15,913 bases of DNA, taken from DATLSM01 sp049585815. Lineage in GTDB: Bacteria; Actinomycetota; Thermoleophilia; Solirubrobacterales; 70-9. Within the stretch, counting starts at the first letter, position 1. Each line of letters opens with the position of its first letter. Location of the stretch: NCBI GenBank assembly GCA_049585815.1, contig JBAVAR010000076.1:1-15913 (forward strand). The letters are read 5' to 3'. The notes beneath the pieces are model-generated. The model was given only the letters and a program-made list of their open reading frames with translations. It searched no databases and was not told the origin of the DNA. This document shows, piece after piece, positions 6,215 through 13,671 of this stretch. Position numbers and translations under genes: made by a program.

Positions 6215-9200
6215 GCGCACCGACATCGAGAAGATCCTCCTCGTCGGCTCTGGCCCGATCGTGATCGGTCAGGCGGCGGAGTTCGACTATTCCGGCGTGC
6301 AGGCCTGCAAGGTGCTGCTCGAGGAGGGCTACAAGGTCGTACTCGTCAACTCCAACCCGGCGACGATCATGACCGACCCCGAGTTCGCCACCTCGACCTA
6401 CATTGAGCCGCTGCTGCCGGGGCCGCTTACCCGGATCATCGAGAAGGAGCGCCCCGATGCGCTGCTACCGACTCTCGGCGGGCAGACCGCGCTCAACTTG
6501 GCGATGTCTCTGCACGAGGACGGCACCCTCGAGCGCTTTGGGGTGGAGCTGATCGGCGCCGACGCCGCCGCGATCCGCCGCGCCGAGGATCGTGAGGAGT
6601 TCCGCCGCACGATGAGCGAGGCCGGCCTTCGCATCCCCTGGTCGATCACCGTCGAGAGCCTCGGCGAGGTTGAGGCGGCGCTTGCAGCTGGCCGCATCTC
6701 TCTTCCGGCGATAGTCCGTCCCGCATACACCATGGGCGGTCAGGGTGGCGGCGTGGGGGAGACCGAGACAGAGTTGCGCCAGGTCGTTTCCGAGGGCCTC
6801 GCGGCTAGTCCGATCAACCAGGTGCTGGTTGAGGAGTCGGTGCTGGGTTGGGGTGAGTTCGAGCTGGAGGTGATGCGCGATCGCAATGACAACGTCGTCA
6901 TCGTCTGCTCGATTGAGAATGTCGACCCGATGGGGGTCCACACCGGCGACTCGGTCACCGTGGCGCCGGCTCAGACGCTCACCGATCCCCTCTACCAGGA
7001 GCTGCGCGACCAGGCGATTCAGGTTATCCGGGCGGTCGGTGTGGAGACGGGTGGCTCCAATGTCCAGTTCGGTGTCGACCCCGAGAGCGGAGCGGTCGTG
7101 GTGATCGAGATGAACCCGCGCGTCTCGCGTTCCTCGGCGCTCGCCTCCAAGGCCACTGGCTTTCCGATCGCCAAGATGGCGGCGAAGCTTGCCGTCGGTT
7201 ATGCCCTGGAGGAGATTCCCAACGACATCACGCGCGCAACCCCGGCCTCATTTGAGCCGACGATCGACTATGTGGTGACGAAGATGCCGCGCTTTGCGTT
7301 CGAGAAGTTTCCGGGGGCGGAGGGGCGCCTGTCCACCCACATGCAGAGCGTCGGCGAGGTGATGGCCATCGGCCGCACATTCCGCGAGTCCTTCGCCAAG
7401 GCCTTGCGTTCGCGTGAGCTGGACACCTCGCCCGAGGCGCCCGCGGGTGAGGAGGCACTGTTGAGCCGCATCAAAACTCCGAGTGCGGAGCGCTTTGACC
7501 TCGTGCTTGAGGCCTTCCGCCGAGGAATTGACGTCGAGGCTGTCCATCGGTGCTGCCGAGTCGATCGCTGGTTTCTGCGTGAGCTCGAGGCTCTGGCCCT
7601 CGCCGGTGACGGCACCGAGGGACTCGACCGCACCTACAAGGCTGTCGATACCTGCGCCGCCGAGTTCGAGGCGGCGACCCCCTACTACTACTCGGCCCAC
7701 GAGCGCCCTGCTGCCGACGGCACACCGCCGGCCTCCGAGATCCGGCGGGGGGACCGCAGCTCGGTGGTCATCCTCGGTGCTGGGCCCAACCGAATCGGAC
7801 AGGGGATCGAGTTCGACTACTGCTGCGTCCACGCCGCGATGACCACGCGTGAGCTGGGCCGCGACGCGGTGATGATCAACTGCAACCCGGAGACGGTCTC
7901 CACCGATTACGACACCTCAGACCGCCTCTATTTTGAGCCGCTCACCGCGGAGGATGTTCTCGCCGTCTGTGAGCGGGAGGGCCCCGAGGGGGTGATCGTC
8001 CAGTTCGGCGGCCAGACTCCCCTGCGGCTGGCGCGTGAGCTGGAAGAGGCGGGCGTTCAGTTGCTTGGCACTCCGGTCGACGCGATCGACCTGGCCGAGG
8101 ACCGCGGCCGATTTGGCGCCCTCCTGCGCCGGCTCGGCGTCAAGCACCCGCCCTACGGGACGGCGCTCTCTGCCGAAGAGGCAGCGGTGATTGCCGAGGA
8201 GGTTGGCTTTCCCCTTCTGGTGCGCCCCTCCTATGTGCTTGGCGGCCGGGCGATGGAGATCTGCTACTCGACCGAGGACCTTGCCGCTTACCTGAAAGCC
8301 CACGTCAAGGCCGACCAGGAGCACCCGCTGCTGCTCGACCGGTTCCTCGAGAACGCGATCGAGGTCGACGTTGACGCGCTCGCCGACGGCGAGGGGGTCT
8401 GGGTCGCCGGGATCATGCAGCACGTCGAGGAGGCCGGCGTCCACTCCGGCGACTCCGCTTGCGTGATTCCGCCGATGAGCCTCGGTGAGGAGATGCTGGA
8501 GGAGATTCGGGCGACTACGAAGCGGATCGCCCTCGAGTTGGGCGTGATCGGGCTAATCAATATCCAATATGGGGTGGCCGGCGGAAAGCTGCACGTGATC
8601 GAGGCCAATCCACGTGCTTCGCGTACGGTCCCGTTTGTCTCAAAGGCGATCGGCGCTCCGCTTGCCAAGCTCGCCTGCCGGCTGATGCTGGGCGAGCGTC
8701 TCGCCGAGCAGGAGCTGCCCGAGGGTCCGGTCGAGCACGTCAGCGTCAAGGAGGCGGTGCTTCCATTTGCCCGCTTCGCCGGCGCGGACTCGGTCCTGGG
8801 GCCGGAGATGAAGAGCACCGGCGAGGTGATGGGAATCGCCGCCGACTTCCCCGCCGCCTTCGGTAAGGCACAGGCGGCCGCCGGAGTCTCGCTTCCCGCG
8901 GAGGGTTCGATCTTCATCACGGTGACCGATACCGACAAGCCGGCGGCAACCCAGATCGCCGCCCGTTTTCACGACCTCGGCTTCGAGGTGATCGCAACCG
9001 GGGGCACCGCGCAGGCGATCTCCGCCATGGGCGTGCCGGTCACCCGGATCAACAAGCTCGGCGAGGGCTCCCCGCACGTCGTCGACCTGATCCATGAGCG
9101 TCGCTGCGATCTGGTGATCAATACCCCGACCGGCTCGGGCGCCCGCGCAGACGGCTATGAGATCCGCAGCGCCGCCGTCCGCCAGGGCATCCCATGCGTG

Positions 9201-9317
9201 ACGACGATGACCGGTGCATCGGCCGCCGTCCGGGCGATCGCGGCGACCAAGAATCCCGCCGAGGTCCGCTCGCTGCAGGAGATTCACGCCAAGACAAAGG
9301 CTACGCAGCCTCGATGA
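6207..9317 (+). CDS. carB: Carbamoyl phosphate synthase large subunit, shortened oligomerisation domain
   Basis: It makes carbamoyl phosphate from bicarbonate, CarA-derived ammonia and two ATP. Of the upstream in-frame starts, ATG 6207 is chosen because MPRRTDIEKILLVGSGP aligns with the family; it overlaps carA by eight bases. The product is 1036 residues. It has two ATP-grasp halves, opening with GSGPIVIGQAAEFDYSG (14-30) and GAGPNRIGQGIEFDYCC (524-540), and a C-terminal MGS-like allosteric domain from about 895 (IATGGTAQ, NTPTGSGARADGYEIR). Between DRWFL (453-457) and VDTCAAEF (480-487) there are only about 22 residues, against about 64 in the E. coli protein as I recall it. The second half of the oligomerisation domain is therefore missing. 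The catalytic parts look intact. Confidence 0.97.
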   Translation: MPRRTDIEKILLVGSGPIVIGQAAEFDYSGVQACKVLLEEGYKVVLVNSNPATIMTDPEFATSTYIEPLLPGPLTRIIEKERPDALLPTLGGQTALNLAMSLHEDGTLERFGVELIGADAAAIRRAEDREEFRRTMSEAGLRIPWSITVESLGEVEAALAAGRISLPAIVRPAYTMGGQGGGVGETETELRQVVSEGLAASPINQVLVEESVLGWGEFELEVMRDRNDNVVIVCSIENVDPMGVHTGDSVTVAPAQTLTDPLYQELRDQAIQVIRAVGVETGGSNVQFGVDPESGAVVVIEMNPRVSRSSALASKATGFPIAKMAAKLAVGYALEEIPNDITRATPASFEPTIDYVVTKMPRFAFEKFPGAEGRLSTHMQSVGEVMAIGRTFRESFAKALRSRELDTSPEAPAGEEALLSRIKTPSAERFDLVLEAFRRGIDVEAVHRCCRVDRWFLRELEALALAGDGTEGLDRTYKAVDTCAAEFEAATPYYYSAHERPAADGTPPASEIRRGDRSSVVILGAGPNRIGQGIEFDYCCVHAAMTTRELGRDAVMINCNPETVSTDYDTSDRLYFEPLTAEDVLAVCEREGPEGVIVQFGGQTPLRLARELEEAGVQLLGTPVDAIDLAEDRGRFGALLRRLGVKHPPYGTALSAEEAAVIAEEVGFPLLVRPSYVLGGRAMEICYSTEDLAAYLKAHVKADQEHPLLLDRFLENAIEVDVDALADGEGVWVAGIMQHVEEAGVHSGDSACVIPPMSLGEEMLEEIRATTKRIALELGVIGLINIQYGVAGGKLHVIEANPRASRTVPFVSKAIGAPLAKLACRLMLGERLAEQELPEGPVEHVSVKEAVLPFARFAGADSVLGPEMKSTGEVMGIAADFPAAFGKAQAAAGVSLPAEGSIFITVTDTDKPAATQIAARFHDLGFEVIATGGTAQAISAMGVPVTRINKLGEGSPHVVDLIHERRCDLVINTPTGSGARADGYEIRSAAVRQGIPCVTTMTGASAAVRAIAATKNPAEVRSLQEIHAKTKATQPR

Positions 9318-10114
9318 TCGCCCCGCTCGGGCGTCGTCTCTGCGAGGTAACCGGCAACCGGACATCCGGCGGCTACCGACTCATCTCGCTGCTCGATGAA
9401 TCCGGGCCCAAGCCCGAGGCGGGGCAGTTCTACATGCTCGCCAGCGAGCGCCACTGGGAGCAGGGCAGCGCGCGCCCCTTTTTACCCCGCGCGCTCTCGG
9501 TTGCCGGTTTCCGAGAGGACGGCGACTGCATCCGGCTCGACTTCCTGATTGAGGCGACCGGCCCCGGTACCGACAGACTCTGTGGTTTGGAGGAGGGGGA
9601 GGGGGTCTGGCTCAACGGCCCCCTCGGCAACTCCTTCTCTTCGCCGCGGGAGCTTTCCCTCGGTGCGGTGGGCGCAGTCCTTGTCGGCGGAGGTATCGGG
9701 ATCGCTCCACTGGCGCTCTTGCGCCGTGCCTTCGCCGCCAGCAATATCCCCACGCGGGTCCTGCTCGGCTTTCGCAACCGGGCCCACTCCGGGGGCCTCG
9801 ACGACCTATTTTCGTGCTGTGAGGTCCGCCTTGCAAGCGAGGACGGCCACGTCGGTCATCGCGGCTATGTCACCGACCTGCTCGCAGCGATCCTTGAGGG
9901 CGACCAGTCTTCAGGCGCCGTCGTCTACTCCTGCGGACCGCCCGCGATGCTGGAGGCGACTCGGTTGTTATGCGCAGATCGCGACGTCCCATGTCAACTG
10001 GCAATGGAGTCCCCGATGGCCTGCGGTTACGGGGCCTGCTACGGCTGCGCAATCCCTAGGCCGACCGGCGGCTACCTGCGCCTATGCCTTGATGGCCCTG
10101 TGATCGATGCATGA
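9314..10114 (+). CDS. pyrK: Dihydroorotate dehydrogenase electron transfer subunit (FAD, 2Fe-2S)
   Basis: PyrK passes electrons from the FMN of PyrD (class 1B) through a 2Fe-2S cluster and FAD to NAD+. The 266-residue product has RALSVAGF at 59-66 (the RxxS FAD-binding motif), NGPLGNSF at 101-108, the nucleotide-binding loop VGGGIGIAPL at 124-133, CGPPAML at 207-213, and the cluster cysteines C237, C242, C245 and C258 (C-x4-C-x2-C-x12-C). The ATG at 9314 is chosen over upstream starts because it gives the family N-terminus and an ATGA overlap with the carB stop. Its end overlaps pyrD by eight bases, as expected for a heterotetramer made of both subunits. Confidence 0.96.
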   Translation: MIAPLGRRLCEVTGNRTSGGYRLISLLDESGPKPEAGQFYMLASERHWEQGSARPFLPRALSVAGFREDGDCIRLDFLIEATGPGTDRLCGLEEGEGVWLNGPLGNSFSSPRELSLGAVGAVLVGGGIGIAPLALLRRAFAASNIPTRVLLGFRNRAHSGGLDDLFSCCEVRLASEDGHVGHRGYVTDLLAAILEGDQSSGAVVYSCGPPAMLEATRLLCADRDVPCQLAMESPMACGYGACYGCAIPRPTGGYLRLCLDGPVIDA

Positions 10115-10979
10115 TCTGTGCGGCATCGAGTTGGCCCACCCGGTGATCAACGCATCGGGCACCTACGACGCGATCGCCGCACGGCGGACATACGGCGACG
10201 CGCTGCTCTCGGATTTCCCGTTTTCTGCCTTTGTCTCAAAGACGATCACGCCCGAGCCGCGTGAAGGCAACCCGCCGCCGCGGATCTGGGAGACACCGGC
10301 GGGAATGATCAACTCAATCGGGCTGCCCAACCGGGGGCTGGTCGGGTTCCTCGCGGAGGACCTGCCGCAGCTCTCCGAGCTGCCGGTGTCCCTAATCGTC
10401 TCGGTGATGGGCACCAGCCGGGAGGAGTTCGCCGGGTTGGTGGCAGCGCTCGGGGAACGGGAGGAGGTAGCGGCGCTCGAGCTGAATGTGTCCTGCCCCA
10501 ACGTTCGCTCCGGATTGATCGTCGGCGAGCGGCCGGCCGAGACCGAGGCGCTGCTCGATGCTGTGCGGTCGCTCACGGCAAAGCCACTGATCGTGAAGCT
10601 GACACCCAACGTTGCCGACCCCGCCGCCGTCGCCCAGGCAGCAGAGCGCGGCGGTGCCGATGCGGTCTCGCTGATTAATACGTTGAAGGCGAGCGCGATC
10701 GATCCGGCGAGCGGGCAGCCACCCCTTCCCGCCGGTCACGGCGGACTTTCCGGCCCGGCTGTGCGGCCGATCGCGATCGCCCAGGTGCGCGCCGTCGCGG
10801 CGGCAGTGGGGGTTCCGATCGTGGGAATGGGCGGCATCTCAAGCGGCGCCGACGCCGCTGAATTTCTCGCTGCGGGAGCAGCGGTGATCGCCGTCGGGAC
10901 GGAGAGCTTCAGGGACCCGATGGCCGGTCATAGGGTTGCCTCAGAGCTCTCCACCGTGGTCGCCGCGCGATCGAAGTGA
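10107..10979 (+). CDS. pyrD: Dihydroorotate dehydrogenase catalytic subunit, class 1B
   Basis: It oxidises dihydroorotate to orotate with FMN. The 290-residue product shows class 1 features: VSKTITPEPREGNPPPR at 43-59, the substrate segment NSIGLPNRG at 69-77, and NVSCPNVRSG at 127-136 with the catalytic base C130. K164 lies in LIVKLTPNV, with SLINTLKA at 188-195 and the phosphate-binding GMGGISSGADA at 240-250. The cysteine base and the adjacent pyrK identify the NAD-linked cytosolic 1B type rather than the membrane class 2 enzyme. The ATG at 10107 overlaps pyrK by eight bases. In mycobacteria pyrF fills the slot before mihF; here the slot is empty. Confidence 0.96.
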   Translation: MHDLCGIELAHPVINASGTYDAIAARRTYGDALLSDFPFSAFVSKTITPEPREGNPPPRIWETPAGMINSIGLPNRGLVGFLAEDLPQLSELPVSLIVSVMGTSREEFAGLVAALGEREEVAALELNVSCPNVRSGLIVGERPAETEALLDAVRSLTAKPLIVKLTPNVADPAAVAQAAERGGADAVSLINTLKASAIDPASGQPPLPAGHGGLSGPAVRPIAIAQVRAVAAAVGVPIVGMGGISSGADAAEFLAAGAAVIAVGTESFRDPMAGHRVASELSTVVAARSK

Positions 10980-11042
10980 GCCCCGATCCTCAACCTCGAC
11001 TCGAGGTCCAGATGAATTTTGCCCGAATTGGCGAGATGGCCC

Positions 11043-11070
11043 TTGCACGCCCTCGACCCGCGGCTATACT
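11043..11070 (+). promoter_or_regulatory. Promoter for mihF-gmk-rpoZ-coaBC
   Basis: TTGCAC (11043-11048) and TATACT (11065-11070) are separated by 16 bases, a near-consensus housekeeping sigma-factor promoter. Transcription would start about 11077-11081, at or within four bases of the mihF ATG (11081). No Shine-Dalgarno precedes the ATG, so the mRNA is leaderless or nearly so. The -10 context CGCGGCTATACT is repeated exactly at the promoter before rimP. A weak hairpin (ACCTCG-ACT-CGAGGT, 10993-11007) lies upstream, possibly ending pyrD transcripts. Confidence 0.8.
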
Positions 11071-11080
11071 CGCCGCCCAT

Positions 11081-11413
11081 ATGCCCGCCCCAGTCAAGAC
11101 CTCAGCCGCGGCTCCCGAGCGGTCGCTGGATCAGAGGATGGAGGCGCTGAAGCGTGCCAACGATATCCGCACCGCCCGTGCCAAGCTGAAGAAGGACCTG
11201 AAAGCGGGACGGGCCGGGATCCACGCCCTCTTGCTCGACCCGCCTGAGTACGTAATGACTGCGAAGGTCCTCGACATGCTTTTGGCGGTGCCGAAGTACG
11301 GCCGGGTGAAGACCAACCGGATCCTCAACCAGTGCCGGATCTCCCCCTCAAAGACGATTGGGGGGCTCTCGGAGCGCCAGCGGACAGAGCTGGTCTCCCA
11401 GCTCCGCCGCTAA
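11081..11413 (+). CDS. mihF: Integration host factor, actinobacterial type (mIHF)
   Basis: mIHF is a small nucleoid-associated DNA-binding protein of actinobacteria, unrelated in sequence to the IHF alpha/beta pair of proteobacteria. The 110-residue product has a basic helical N-terminus (ALKRANDIRTARAKLKKDLK, 22-41) and the DNA-binding helix-two-turn-helix region with VPKYGRVKTNRILNQ at 70-84 and ISPSKTIGGLSERQR at 87-101, which match the mycobacterial protein pattern. The ATG at 11081 is chosen over an upstream GTG overlapping the pyrD stop because the promoter -10 lies only ten bases before it and the family starts here. The location before gmk and rpoZ is the conserved actinobacterial context. 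Confidence 0.93.
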   Translation: MPAPVKTSAAAPERSLDQRMEALKRANDIRTARAKLKKDLKAGRAGIHALLLDPPEYVMTAKVLDMLLAVPKYGRVKTNRILNQCRISPSKTIGGLSERQRTELVSQLRR

Positions 11414-11510
11414 CGAAACACGCGGCCATCTAGGCGGGCCTGGCTCCTGGGTGCACGGCGTGGAGCGTTCGCTGCGTCCGGCCGATCTGCTTGGTTTGCG
11501 CGCGCCGTAC

Positions 11511-12089
11511 ATGTCGAAAGTCTTTGTCATAACTGGTCCATCCGGTGTCGGCAAGGGAACCTTGATCGCGGGTCTTTTGCAGCGCGTCCCCAACTTGGAG
11601 CTCTCGATCTCTGCGACGACTCGACCTCCGCGCGAGGGCGAGCTCGATGGTCGCGACTACCACTTCCTCTCCCCGGAGGAATTCGATCAGCGGGTTGGAG
11701 CGGAAGAGTTCCTCGAGTTCGCCACCTACAGCGGCCACCGATACGGCACCTTGCGCTCGGAGGTCGAGCGGCGCCTCTCGGCTGGCCGCTCGGTGGTGCT
11801 TGAGATCGAGGTGCAGGGCGCACGTCAGGTACGCGCAGCGATGCGCGAGTCTGTCCAGGTCTTCATCGCTCCGCCCGATCCCGGCGTCCTGCGCGAGCGC
11901 CTGCTCGCCCGCGGCACCGATGCGGCCGAGGCGATTGACGCCCGGCTTGAAGTTGCCGAGCAGGAGCTCGCGGCCCAGGATGAGTTTCGCCATCGGGTCA
12001 TAAACGACGATCTCGACCGCGCCACCGCCGAGTTGGAGCAGATCGTGCGCGCCGAACTCGGCTTGCCACTAGACTCCTCTGTCGAATGA
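11511..12089 (+). CDS. gmk: Guanylate kinase
   Basis: It phosphorylates GMP to GDP with ATP. The 192-residue product has the P-loop GPSGVGKGT at 9-17, the GMP-binding block SATTRPPREGELDGRDYHF at 34-52, YSGHRYGT at 73-80 and LEIEVQGARQV at 97-107, and the lid-side arginine segment ERLLARGTD at 129-137. Length and motifs are standard. The ATG at 11511 is chosen from family alignment; it has no clear Shine-Dalgarno, and in-frame upstream GTG codons exist in the 97-base gap after mihF. I see no promoter or terminator in that gap, so gmk is probably transcribed from the mihF promoter. Confidence 0.96.
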   Translation: MSKVFVITGPSGVGKGTLIAGLLQRVPNLELSISATTRPPREGELDGRDYHFLSPEEFDQRVGAEEFLEFATYSGHRYGTLRSEVERRLSAGRSVVLEIEVQGARQVRAAMRESVQVFIAPPDPGVLRERLLARGTDAAEAIDARLEVAEQELAAQDEFRHRVINDDLDRATAELEQIVRAELGLPLDSSVE

Positions 12090-12319
12090 TCAAACCACGC
12101 GTCGACAAACTCCTTGATCACGCCGATTCCCACTACGCGGCGGTGGTTGTCGCGGCAAAGCGGGCCCGCCAGATCAACAGCTACTTCCACAACCTCGGCG
12201 AGGGCAGCTTCGGTGAGTACCCGCCGCCGATGGTCGAGGTTCCGCCCGACAGGAACTACCTCTCGATGGCCCTCGAGGAGCTTGCCGAGGGTAAGCTCAA
12301 ATACGAGTACCGCGCCTGA
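12086..12319 (+). CDS. rpoZ: RNA polymerase omega subunit
   Basis: Omega binds the beta' C-terminus and helps assembly and stability of RNA polymerase. The 77-residue product has the diagnostic AAKRARQIN motif at 23-31 after an aromatic/valine-rich helix (HYAAVVVAA), and the C-terminal LSMALEELAEGKLKYEYR helix at 59-76. The central part (SYFHNLGEGSFGEYPPPMVEV) is the loop form seen in actinobacterial omegas. The ATG overlaps the gmk stop by four bases (ATGA), so the two are translationally coupled, the same pairing as in most bacteria. Confidence 0.95.
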   Translation: MIKPRVDKLLDHADSHYAAVVVAAKRARQINSYFHNLGEGSFGEYPPPMVEVPPDRNYLSMALEELAEGKLKYEYRA

Positions 12320-12356
12320 GCGCCTTCACCTCCGGCGCGACCCACAGGAGGAATCG

Positions 12357-13598
12357 ATGGCCAGAATCCTGCTTGGCGTGAGCGGCGGGATCGCCGCCTA
12401 CAAGTCGCTCGAGTTTGCCCGCCTGGCCACCGCCGCCGGTCATGGCGTGCGGGTGCTGATGACCGAGACCGCATCCCGTTTCGTCGGGTCGGCCTCATTT
12501 GAGGGGCTCACCGGCGCTCCCGTTCTCAGCACTGAGTTCGAGCGAGATCCGATGCGCGGCGCCTTCCCGGGTGATCCCTCACCGGAGCACGAGCCGATCG
12601 GCCACCTCGAGCTGGCGGCCAATTGTGACGCCTACCTCATCGCTCCCGCCTCAGCCAACACCATCGCCAAGCTGGCCGCCGGGATCGCAGACTCCATGCT
12701 CAGCACCTGCTTTCTGGCCTGCGTCGCGCCCCGGCTCGTGGCGCCAGCGATGAACGACCGGATGTACACGGATGGGGCCACCCAGGCCAATCTGGAGACT
12801 CTGCGCACGCGGGGCGTCACGGTGATCGAGCCCGGCGAGGGTGCCCTCGCCTCTCGCGGGGAGTTCGGCAGGGGCCGGCTGCCCGACCCCGCGGACCTCC
12901 TCGGCCGGGTTGAGGCCGCCCTGCCGGCAGGCGAGCGTCCCTGGGACGGTCTCCGGGTTCTGGTCACCGCCGGTGGCACCCGCGAGCCGATTGATCCCGT
13001 TCGCTTCCTGGGCAATCGCTCCAGCGGGCGCATGGGCCTGGCCCTTGCCGCAGCGGCGGCCCGACGCGGTGGGGAGGTGACCCTGATTGCGGCAAACGTG
13101 GACCTCCCCTCTGCGCCCGGAATCCGCCGAATCGATATCGAGACCACAGACCAGCTGGCGCAGGCGGCCCGGGCGGAGTTCCCCTTTTCCCACGTCCTCT
13201 TGATGGCAGCTGCCCCGGCGGACTTTCGAGCGACCGAGGTTGCCGCGGACAAGCTGAAGCGCGAGGACGCCCTCGAACTTTATCTCCATCCAACCGAGGA
13301 CATCCTGGCCTCCCTCGCTGGCTCCCGTAGCGCCCAGCAGACGATCGTCGGCTTTGCCGCCGAGCATGGCGAGGACGGACTCTCCCGGGCCCGCGACAAG
13401 CTCTCTCGCAAGAACGCCGATCTGATCGTCCTCAACGACGTCTCGGACCCCGAGATCGGCTTCGGGAGCGACCACAACGAGGTGACCCTGATCGATAGGG
13501 AGAGCGAGACCCCGATTGCCCGGGCGCCGAAGGAAGGGATCGCCGATGCGATTCTCGAGCGAGTCGATTGGCTCCGAAGCGGGGCGCGGCTATACTGA
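12357..13598 (+). CDS. coaBC: Bifunctional phosphopantothenoylcysteine decarboxylase / phosphopantothenate-cysteine ligase
   Basis: It carries out two consecutive coenzyme A steps: joining cysteine to 4'-phosphopantothenate, then decarboxylating the product. The 413-residue product has an N-terminal FMN-binding CoaC domain (GVSGGIAAYKSLE 7-19, HLELA with H83, APASANTIAKLAAGIAD 96-112, PAMN 130-133) and a C-terminal CoaB domain (TAGGTREPID 204-213, GNRSSGRMG 219-227, MAAAPADFR 283-291, DKLKRED with K299/K301). The flap at about 161-174 reads GALASRGEFGRGRL, without the cysteine found in the ACG motif of the E. coli enzyme. ATG 12357 is fixed by AGGAGG five bases upstream. The stop codon lies inside the -10 region of the next promoter. 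Confidence 0.96.
   Translation: MARILLGVSGGIAAYKSLEFARLATAAGHGVRVLMTETASRFVGSASFEGLTGAPVLSTEFERDPMRGAFPGDPSPEHEPIGHLELAANCDAYLIAPASANTIAKLAAGIADSMLSTCFLACVAPRLVAPAMNDRMYTDGATQANLETLRTRGVTVIEPGEGALASRGEFGRGRLPDPADLLGRVEAALPAGERPWDGLRVLVTAGGTREPIDPVRFLGNRSSGRMGLALAAAAARRGGEVTLIAANVDLPSAPGIRRIDIETTDQLAQAARAEFPFSHVLLMAAAPADFRATEVAADKLKREDALELYLHPTEDILASLAGSRSAQQTIVGFAAEHGEDGLSRARDKLSRKNADLIVLNDVSDPEIGFGSDHNEVTLIDRESETPIARAPKEGIADAILERVDWLRSGARLY
13568..13596 (+). promoter_or_regulatory. Promoter for the rimP-nusA-infB leader
   Basis: TTGGCT (13568-13573), a 17-base spacer and TATACT (13591-13596) form a near-consensus promoter within the last codons of coaBC. The 12 bases ending at the -10, CGCGGCTATACT, are identical to those at the mihF promoter. 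The start would fall near A13603/A13604, about 28 bases before an intrinsic terminator, so initial transcripts meet a termination decision before rimP. Confidence 0.75.
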
Positions 13599-13631
13599 GG
13601 TCAAGCTTTTACGTCCCTACCCGGTGTCGAG

Positions 13632-13656
13632 AAGTGGGCCTGGCCCACTTTTTTTT
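13632..13656 (+). terminator. Intrinsic terminator or attenuator upstream of rimP
   Basis: AAGTGGGCC and GGCCCACTT flank a single T (13632-13650). They make a hairpin of seven to eight usable pairs, and the 3' arm runs into eight consecutive Ts (13649-13656). It is the only strong Rho-independent terminator I see in the window. It can end transcripts from the mihF-coaBC unit, but it also lies downstream of the promoter at 13568-13596, so it acts on the rimP leader too. GCCTGG in its stem (13638-13643) is complementary to CCAGGC next to the rimP start (13666-13671), a possible alternative pairing. Confidence 0.85.
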
Positions 13657-13671
13657 CGCCCCAAACCAGGC

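Noticed and set aside
9194..9313. N-terminal extension of pyrK inside carB
   Set aside because: It is Arg/Asp/Gly-rich shadow sequence. The PyrK fold begins at ATG 9314, which overlaps the carB stop.
10993..11020. Hairpin ACCTCG-ACT-CGAGGT followed by TTTT as a terminator of the pyr operon
   Set aside because: The stem is only six pairs and the short T-run begins nine bases after it, too weak to call as a terminator.
12114..12356. N-terminal extension of coaBC through rpoZ
   Set aside because: It is an Arg/Ser/Thr-rich shadow of rpoZ. The strong AGGAGG places the start at 12357.
12651..13475. Long antisense frame (274 codons) opposite coaBC
   Set aside because: Long antisense frames are expected opposite GC-rich codon-biased genes. 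The product has no family and no ribosome-binding site stands out.
13516..13671. Longer RimP starting at TTG 13516 or GTG 13624
   Set aside because: Both would translate through the promoter and/or the terminator hairpin and T-run, and the extra residues do not match RimP.
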